In this document: positions 58,092 to 64,000 of the stretch, piece after piece | Numbering within the stretch: the first letter of the stretch is position 1 | How the letters are laid out: every line of letters starts with the position of its first letter | DNA from: Geomonas anaerohicana | GTDB taxonomy: Bacteria; Desulfobacterota; Desulfuromonadia; Geobacterales; Geobacteraceae | Assembly: GCF_016458305.1 (NCBI RefSeq) | Contig: NZ_JAEMHL010000014.1 | Coordinates: 1-64,000, forward strand | Length of the DNA stretch: 64,000 nucleotides | Direction of reading: 5' to 3' | Notes under the pieces: model-generated | Told to the model about the DNA's origin: nothing | Databases searched by the model: none | What the model saw: only the letters and a program-made list of their open reading frames with translations | Made by a program: the position numbers and the translations under genes

Positions 58092-61000
58092 GCCGCCTTG
58101 CCGACCTGGCCGCGCTGCTGCTTTCCGCGCTCTCCGAGCCGGATAAGGGGGACCTGTCCCACCAGTTGGAACAAGTCGGCTTCAGCTACGGTGCACGCAC
58201 GGTCGAAAACCTGAGGCTCCTCTCCGAACTGCTGCCGGGCGAGCGCCTGATCGAACTGGCGCTCGCCGCACTCGCCACGCCGCTGCCGGACATGGCGCTG
58301 AACGGCTTCGAACGCATCAGCACCGTGGTGCCCCGGGAAACCCTGCTGGAGATCTGCTCGCGCCGCGCCCTCAACATCCAGTTGATGAACATCTGCGGCT
58401 CCTCCCCCTTCCTGACCAATATCCTCTGCCGCGACCCCTCCTATCTGCAGCGCCTCTTCGTCGAACGTGAGATCATGCAGCATCGCAGCGAAGATGAAAT
58501 GCTGCAGGCCCTGCGCGAGCGCATCCCGGAGGGAACCAGCTACGCCGATCTTTTCTCTCACCTGCGCCGCTTCAAGTACGCCGAAATGCTGCGCATCGCC
58601 GCACGCGACCTCAACGGCCTCGCTACCCTGGAGGAAGTCACCGGAGAACTCTCCTCGCTCGCCGCGGCCACCCTGCAAATCGCCTACGAGTCAGCCTTCG
58701 CACAACTGGTGCAGGAGCACGGCACGCCAATGGAACGGGGGCCCGATGGCCTGGTGCAGGCGGAATTCACGATAATCGGCATGGGCAAGTTCGGCGGCAG
58801 GGAATTGAACTTCTCCTCCGACATCGACCTGATCTACTTCTACTCTTCCGACAAGGGTGAGAGTACCGGCATCCCGGACGGGCGCGGCGGCTTCAAGAGC
58901 AAGCTATCCCTGCATTCGTTCTTCGTAAAGCTGGGCGAAATGGTGAGCCGCGCTATCTCCCAGGTCACCGAGGACGGCTTCGTGTTCCGTGTGGATATGG
59001 GGCTGCGCCCCGACGGCAAGGCCGGGGACCTGGCCAGCTCCATGCGTTCCGCCGAGGTCTACTACGAAGCGTGGGGCCAGTCGTGGGAGCGTGCCGCCAT
59101 GATGAAGGCGCGCCCGGTGGCGGGTTCCATCGAGCTGGGCGAACGCATCCTGGCCGCGCTGACCCCGTTCATCTACCGCCGCTATCTCGATTACAACCTG
59201 ATCGAGGACATGATGGCGATGAAGAAGAAGATCGACGCCTCCCTGGCCCGGAACCAGGAGGGTGAGATCAACATCAAGCTCGGGCGCGGCGGCATCCGCG
59301 AGATCGAGTTCTTCATCCAGGCTCTGCAACTGGTCTACGCCGGCAAGAACCCGCAGCTGCGCGAGCGCAACTCCCTCAAGGCCTTACAGACGCTGCACCA
59401 AGCGCGCGTAATCAAGGAAGCCGACTGCACCGCCCTCTCCGACGCCTACCGCTTCCTGCGTACCGTGGAGCACCGGATCCAGGTGGTACAGGAACGGCAG
59501 ACGCACGCCCTGCCCCGCAAGGAAGAGGAACTGCACGCGCTGGCCAGGCGCTGTGGCTACCTCAGAAAAGACGGGCTGCAGCGTTTCCGGGAGACCCTGG
59601 AGGGACACCGGCGCGCCGTTTCCGCCATCTACGGCGATCTCTTCCTTTCCCGCGACGAGAAGATCAAGGAGGAGGTGCTCCCCGAGGTGCACTTCTTCTT
59701 CGACCACAACGCCGACCCCGACCTGATCAAGGACATGCTTGAGGAGCGCCATTTCGAGCACCCCGATGCGGCCTACCAGAACCTCCTGGTGCTGCGCGAC
59801 GGCCCGGCCAAGGTAAATCTGACCGAACAGGGACGGCGCACCCTGGAGAAGATCGCCCCGCTGTTTTTGCAGGAGGTCTTCCACAGTCCCGACCCCGACC
59901 TGGCGCTGACCAACCTCGAGCGGTTCCTTTCCTCCCAGAGAACCCGTTCCTCCATTTACGCCCTTCTGGCCGAAAACCGCGACATTCTGAAGCTCCTCAC
60001 GTCGATGTTCGGCATGTCCGAGTTCCTTTCCAAGATCTTCATCGGACACCCGGAACTGTTGGACAGCATGACCACGCACGGCTACGCCTACCTCCAGAAG
60101 GAACGCGGGACCATGGCCAAGGAACTGGACGGTTTCATCACCCAGGCCGACTGCTTCGAAGAGGAGCTGGACGCCATGCGGAGCTACCGCCACGAGGAGT
60201 TCCTGCGCATCGGCATGAACGACATCTACGGCAAGATGAAACAGCCCGAGGTGGCCCAGCAGTTGACCGACCTCGCCGACGTGACCCTCGCCGCGGCCTG
60301 CTGCATCGCGACCGGAGAATTGGCCCGATTCGGCCGCCCTATCGTGGTCGACGAGGACGGCACCAGGCACGAGGCGGCCTTCGCCATCGTGGCCATGGGC
60401 AAGCTGGGCGGCTTCGAGCTGAACTACCATTCCGACCTGGACGTCATCTACATCTATGACGGGCAGGGCTTCACCGACGGCGAGAAAAGCATCACCAACC
60501 GCGAGTACTTCGCCAAGCTCGGGCAGAAGATCATCCTGGTGCTGACCACGCAGACCCGCGAGGGGTACGCCTACAAGATCGACACGCGGCTGCGCCCTTC
60601 CGGCAACGCCGGCCCGCTGGTAACGTCGCTGGAGTCCTTCGAGGCCTACCATGCCGCCGAGGCACAGATCTGGGAGCGCCAGGCGCTCACCAAGGCGCGG
60701 GTGACCTACGGCGACCCACGACTGAAGGAAAAGGTGGAACAGGTCATTGAGCAGACCGTGTACGGCGCCAGCGCCGACGACACGGTACGCAGGGAGATCC
60801 ACCGGCTCAGGATGCGCATGGAGAACGAGCTTGCCAAGGAATCCAGCGGCAGCTACAACATCAAGACCGGCCGCGGAGGCATGGTAGACGTCGAGTTCAT
60901 CATCCAGTTCCTGCAGCTCAAGTACGGCTGCGAGCACCGAGAGATCCGGGTATCGAACACGCTGGAAGCGATGGACGCCATGCGCATGCTGGGCATCATT

Positions 61001-61273
61001 TCCGAACCGGATTTCCAGTCGCTTGCCGAGGGCTACCGTTTCCTGCGCCGGCTGGAAAACCGCCTCAGGATCATCCACGACTACTCGATGAACGACCTGG
61101 GCGGGCCGCTCAAATACCTGAACAAGCTGGCCAGGAGGCTCGGTTACGACCCGATGCTGAAGAACCCCGGGCAGGCGCTCATGGCCGATTACGAGCGGGT
61201 CACCGAGGCGGTGCGCGAGGTGTACGGCAGGATCTTGGGTGAGGCAGTCGGAGAACAGCCCTCTTCGGAATAG
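58088..61273 (+). CDS. glnE: Bifunctional glutamine synthetase adenylyltransferase/deadenylase
   Basis: 1061 residues with an ATGA overlap to mtnA. Two nucleotidyltransferase domains: [21 protein letters not shown] near 235 (deadenylase half) and [21 protein letters not shown] near 768 (adenylylase half); each is followed by a helical PII-UTase-like bundle ([34 protein letters not shown]). Known role: controls glutamine synthetase by adenylylation in response to PII and glutamine. Longer than E. coli GlnE (946), mainly by an extended N-terminus and linker. Confidence 0.96.
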
Positions 61274-61274
61274 T

Positions 61275-61384
61275 CCCCTCCCCCGGAGGGGGAGGGTTAG
61301 CGAGGGGGAAAGTTACCAGCAGCCCCCCTCCCAGCCTCCCCCCTCCCAGCCTCCCCCCTCCCAGCCTCCCCCCTCCGGGGGAGG
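61275..61384. repeat. GC-rich repeats with a 17-base tandem array
   Basis: One CCCTCCCCCGGAGGGGGAGGG palindrome, then about three tandem copies of a 17-base unit CTCCCAGCCTCCCCCCT at 61325-61378 and a closing CTCCGGGGGAGG. It is the only place in the window where the family has expanded in tandem. Confidence 0.7.
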
Positions 61385-61407
61385 AGCCTGAAGCTACATG
61401 GACATAC

Positions 61408-61430
61408 GCCCCTTATCGGGGGCTTTTTTT
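61408..61430 (+). terminator. Terminator after glnE
   Basis: GCCCC pairs with GGGGC around a 6-base loop, followed by seven T. It sits between the repeats and the thioesterase ribosome-binding site. Confidence 0.75.
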
Positions 61431-61444
61431 ATTTAGGAGGCCAC

Positions 61445-61846
61445 ATGGAAGTAAGGATTTACTATGAAGACACCGACGCGGGCGGGGTGGTGTACCACTC
61501 CAACTACATAAGCTACATGGAAAGGGCGAGGACGGAATTTCTCAGGACGCACGGGCTATCGGTGCGCGAGATGCACGACATGGGGATCATCTTCCCTGTG
61601 GTCCACATTGACGCCAACTTCCGGGCGCCGGCCCGGCTGGACGACCTGCTGGTGGTGCGCACCCAGATCGCGACACTGAAGAACAGTTCGTTCACCGTCG
61701 CGCAGCAGGTGGTCAGGAAGGAAGACGAAAAACTGCTGGTGGAGGCCAAGGTGACGCTGGCCTGCGTGAGCCCCGAGATGAAGGCGCGGCGCCTGCCCAA
61801 CGAGATCAGGGAGTTGTTTACCAGGTTGTTGGAGGAGAACGGCTAG
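61445..61846 (+). CDS. YbgC/4-hydroxybenzoyl-CoA-type thioesterase (hotdog fold)
   Basis: 133 residues, TAGGAGG upstream. The active-site motif YEDTDAGGVVYHSNYISYMERARTEFLR lies at about 7-34, with the catalytic aspartate in DTDAGGVVYH, then hotdog strands (VHIDANFRAPARLDDLLVVRT, SFTVAQQVVRK). Length equals the YbgC family. Known role: hydrolyses short acyl-CoAs; YbgC is usually in the tol-pal operon, but no tol-pal gene is here, so the exact substrate is open. Confidence 0.9.
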   Translation: MEVRIYYEDTDAGGVVYHSNYISYMERARTEFLRTHGLSVREMHDMGIIFPVVHIDANFRAPARLDDLLVVRTQIATLKNSSFTVAQQVVRKEDEKLLVEAKVTLACVSPEMKARRLPNEIRELFTRLLEENG

Positions 61847-61856
61847 GTGAGGAGAA

Positions 61857-61962
61857 GGGACAGGCTCCGTCAGGTGCCTGTCCCTCTAGCGGAACGCTTC
61901 TTTCAGCTCCGCCAGCTTATCCAAGCGACTAAGGGGGACAGGCACCTGGCGGAGCCAGTCCC
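61857..61962. repeat. Dispersed palindromic repeat A, copy 2 (inverted)
   Basis: Arms 61857-61884 and 61935-61962 (28 bases each) around a 50-base centre. As the reverse complement it aligns with the element at 10411-10512, including the centre (TTAG...CTTGG...CCGCTAGA). It lies between the convergent thioesterase and lspA genes. Confidence 0.75.
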
Positions 61963-61974
61963 CTAAGGAAGCTG

Positions 61975-62481
61975 TCAGTGCGCGTCCGAAGTGGGCGGGT
62001 TCTTCTTTTCCCTGCGCTCCTCGAGCACCATGTCGACTGCCAGGATGAAGACACCGACGCAGATGGCGGAGTCGGCGATATTGAAGGCGGGCCAGTGGTG
62101 CCCTTTCCAGTGCACGTCCAGGAAGTCGATGACCTCGCCCAGCCGGACGCGGTCGATCATGTTGCCCAAGGCGCCGGAAAAGATCAGCGACAGGGAGGCG
62201 ACGTTCCAGGTCTGGTCGTCCCGCATCTTGCTGACCGCCACCAGGATCACGATGACCGCAATGCTCGAGACCAGCAGGAAGAAGGGAAGCCGGTAGCTCG
62301 AAGAGGCCAGGATGCCGAAGGCCGCCCCCTTGTTGCGCAGATAGGTGATGTTGAATAGCCCCTCGATGACGGGATAGGAGCTGTGCAGGGTCATGCTCTT
62401 GTCGATGTAGAGCTTGCTCCACTGATCCAGCACCAGCACCAGCGCCGAAACCGCCGCGAGGATGATGTATTTTGGTTTCAT
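61975..62481 (-). CDS. lspA: Lipoprotein signal peptidase (signal peptidase II)
   Basis: 168 residues from the ATG at 62481; an in-frame upstream ATG lies in repeat sequence. Four membrane helices. Family boxes: LVLDQWSKLYID, YLRNKGAAFGIL, and the two catalytic aspartates in GALGNMIDRVRLGEVIDF and WPAFNIADSAICVGV. Known role: cuts prolipoproteins after diacylglyceryl transfer; needed for the lipoproteins at 8745, 10177 and 52637. Downstream of ileS in the same direction, the usual ileS-lspA pair, with a 147-base repeat-filled gap. Confidence 0.96.
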   Translation of the reverse strand: MKPKYIILAAVSALVLVLDQWSKLYIDKSMTLHSSYPVIEGLFNITYLRNKGAAFGILASSSYRLPFFLLVSSIAVIVILVAVSKMRDDQTWNVASLSLIFSGALGNMIDRVRLGEVIDFLDVHWKGHHWPAFNIADSAICVGVFILAVDMVLEERREKKNPPTSDAH

Positions 62482-62497
62482 AGGATCCCTAGGTTGC

Positions 62498-62612
62498 AAT
62501 CGCCCCCCCTCCCTTGACGGGAGGGGGCTGGGGGGTGGGTGAAGCAGCCAACATCGTCGCAGATGGCGCCCTCCCCCCCACCCCAACCCTCCCCCGCAAG
62601 GGGGGAGGGGGA
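62498..62612. repeat. GC-rich CCCTCCC-type repeats between lspA and ileS
   Basis: CCCCCCTCCCTTGACGGGAGGG and, after about 70 bases, CCCTCCCCCGCAAGGGGGGAGG: two hairpin blocks facing each other. Confidence 0.65.
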
Positions 62613-62628
62613 GTGATGAAGGTAGTCT

Positions 62629-64000
62629 TTATTTCACCGCCGCCAGGCACTTCGGGCAGATGCCCGGATGCCCGGCATCTTCGCCCAGCTTCTCGCTGTA
62701 GCACCAGCAGCGCTCGCACTTGTCACCAGGGGCCGCGCTGACGCCCACCTCGAGCCCTTCCACCCCTTCCGCAACGTAGACCTCGCCGGAAACGGCACCG
62801 GCAAGTTCCGCCTTGGAGACGATGAAGATCTCGGCGAGCTGATCCGCGTACTCCTTGAGGAGCGCCTCGGTCTCGCCGGACGCCTTGATGGCGACGGCGG
62901 CGTCGAGGGAGTGCCCGATCACCTTCTTGACGCGGGCCAGTTCCAGCGCCTTCGAGACCTCGGAGCGGATCTTGATGATCTTCTCCCAGCGCGCGGCCAG
63001 CGCCTCGTCCTTGACCTCCGGGGTGAGCGCCGGGAAGAGCGCCAGGTGCACGCTGCTCTCGCGGGTGCCCGGCATCTCGGCCCAGACTTCCTCGGCGGTG
63101 AAGGAAAGTACCGGCGCCACCATGCGCACCAGGGCGTCGAGCACCTTGTACATCACGGTCTGACCGCTTCTTCTCGCCAGAGAATCTTTCCTGGAGGTGT
63201 AGACGCGGTCCTTGAGGATGTCGAGGTAAAAGGCGCTCATCTCGACGGTGCAGAAGCCGTTCACCGCATGGTAGAGGATGTGGAACTCGCTGTCGGTGTA
63301 GGAAGCGAGCACCTTTTCCTTGAGAAGCTCAAGCTGGTGCATGGCCCAGCGATCCAGTTCCGGCATCTGCTCGAACGGGACGCAGTCGGTGTCCGGGTTG
63401 AAGTCGTGGATGTTGCCCAGGATGTAGCGGCAGGTGTTCCTGATGCGGCGGTAGCTCTCGGAAAGCCGGGTCAGGATCTCCTGGGAGATGCGCAGGTCGT
63501 CGCGGTAATCCTGCGCCGCGACCCAGAGGCGGAGCACGTCGGCGCCGAACTTCTTGATGACGTCCTCGGGCGCCACCACGTTGCCCACGGACTTGCTCAT
63601 CTTCCTCCCGGCGCCGTCCATGACGAAGCCGTGGGTGAGCACGTTCTTGTAGGGGGCGCGGCCGCGGGTGCCGACGCTGGCCAAAAGCGACGAGTGGAAC
63701 CAGCCGCGGTGCTGGTCGCTACCTTCCAGGTACATGTCGGCCGGCGAGCCCAGGTTGTCGCGCAGTTCGAGCACGGCGGCATGCGAGGTGCCGGAGTCGA
63801 ACCAGACGTCGAGGATGTCCCCTTCCTTCTCGAACTCGTTCTTGCCGCACGAGGGGCAGGTAGTCCCTTCCGGGAGGAACTTCGCGGCATCCCAGTCGTA
63901 CCAGATGTCGGAGGTGTGCTCGGCGAACAGGTCGGCGACCTGGTGCATGATCTTGCCGTCGGCCATGACGTGGCCGCAGCTCTTGCAGTAGAAGGCGGCG
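62629..64000 (-). CDS. ileS: Isoleucyl-tRNA synthetase, C-terminal part (5' end beyond window)
   Basis: About 457 C-terminal residues. Contains the isoleucyl synthetase catalytic motif VWFDSGTSHAAVL, GSDQHRGWFHSSLL, the KMSKS loop in GRKMSKSVGNVVAPEDVIKKFGADVLRLW, the anticodon-binding domain with TVEMSAFYLDILKDRVY, and the zinc-binding end CERCWCYSEKLGEDAGHPGICPKC. Known reaction: charging of tRNA-Ile with editing of valine; the editing domain and HIGH motif lie outside the window. Confidence 0.96.
   Translation of the reverse strand, partial: AAFYCKSCGHVMADGKIMHQVADLFAEHTSDIWYDWDAAKFLPEGTTCPSCGKNEFEKEGDILDVWFDSGTSHAAVLELRDNLGSPADMYLEGSDQHRGWFHSSLLASVGTRGRAPYKNVLTHGFVMDGAGRKMSKSVGNVVAPEDVIKKFGADVLRLWVAAQDYRDDLRISQEILTRLSESYRRIRNTCRYILGNIHDFNPDTDCVPFEQMPELDRWAMHQLELLKEKVLASYTDSEFHILYHAVNGFCTVEMSAFYLDILKDRVYTSRKDSLARRSGQTVMYKVLDALVRMVAPVLSFTAEEVWAEMPGTRESSVHLALFPALTPEVKDEALAARWEKIIKIRSEVSKALELARVKKVIGHSLDAAVAIKASGETEALLKEYADQLAEIFIVSKAELAGAVSGEVYVAEGVEGLEVGVSAAPGDKCERCWCYSEKLGEDAGHPGICPKCLAAVK

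Overview
The window looks like chromosomal DNA of a Geobacter-like bacterium (Geobacterales, Desulfobacterota). It is GC-rich, dense in sensor kinases and chemoreceptors, and has a twitching ATPase (pilT), GatCAB in place of a glutaminyl-tRNA synthetase route, larBC, and many short palindromic intergenic repeats. The lineage is inferred from gene content, not from a search.

Bases 1-8494 are the right end of an integrative element that begins left of the window. From left to right it holds three small ORFs, a large MobF relaxase-helicase, a putative oriT, a predicted DNA-binding protein with a membrane partner, a HipA-type kinase fused to a winged helix, and a P4-type tyrosine integrase. It ends at a truncated 3' piece of tRNA-Ser(CGA), read here as attR. 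The hairpin and TGCG-N8 arrangement at 4280-4306 (minus strand) closely resembles the nic regions of F and R388.

Bases 8500-12900 are a variable zone: two entericidin-like lipoproteins, a degenerate repeat array, a dispersed palindrome, a decayed ACR3 arsenite pump and a GT87-like membrane glycosyltransferase. Bases 12900-18500 hold small envelope proteins, an MscS channel, an alpha/beta hydrolase, a secreted Ala/Lys-rich protein behind a good sigma-54 promoter, a glycerate 2-kinase and a zinc-ribbon protein.

Bases 18700-31100 are sensory: one chemoreceptor; then a likely Pho-box-controlled set of two small PstS-like binding proteins and a second chemoreceptor; then a response regulator, a heavy-metal-type kinase and a hybrid kinase with overlapping ends; then an LtaS-like membrane sulfatase-fold enzyme.

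Bases 31700-40400 are housekeeping: larB-larC-pgpA-cinA-sensor kinase, all translationally overlapping, then recA-pilT-recX. Bases 40400-53400 carry alaS, a REC-kinase and the arginine genes argB, argD, argF, argG and argH, interrupted between argG and argH by a NUDIX gene and a nitrilase-fold gene of unknown function. Bases 53400-64000 carry an Fn3 lipoprotein with an LptM-like start, gatCAB, mtnA-glnE, a YbgC-type thioesterase, lspA and the 3' part of ileS. Intergenic spaces in the right half are filled by at least five dispersed repeat families.
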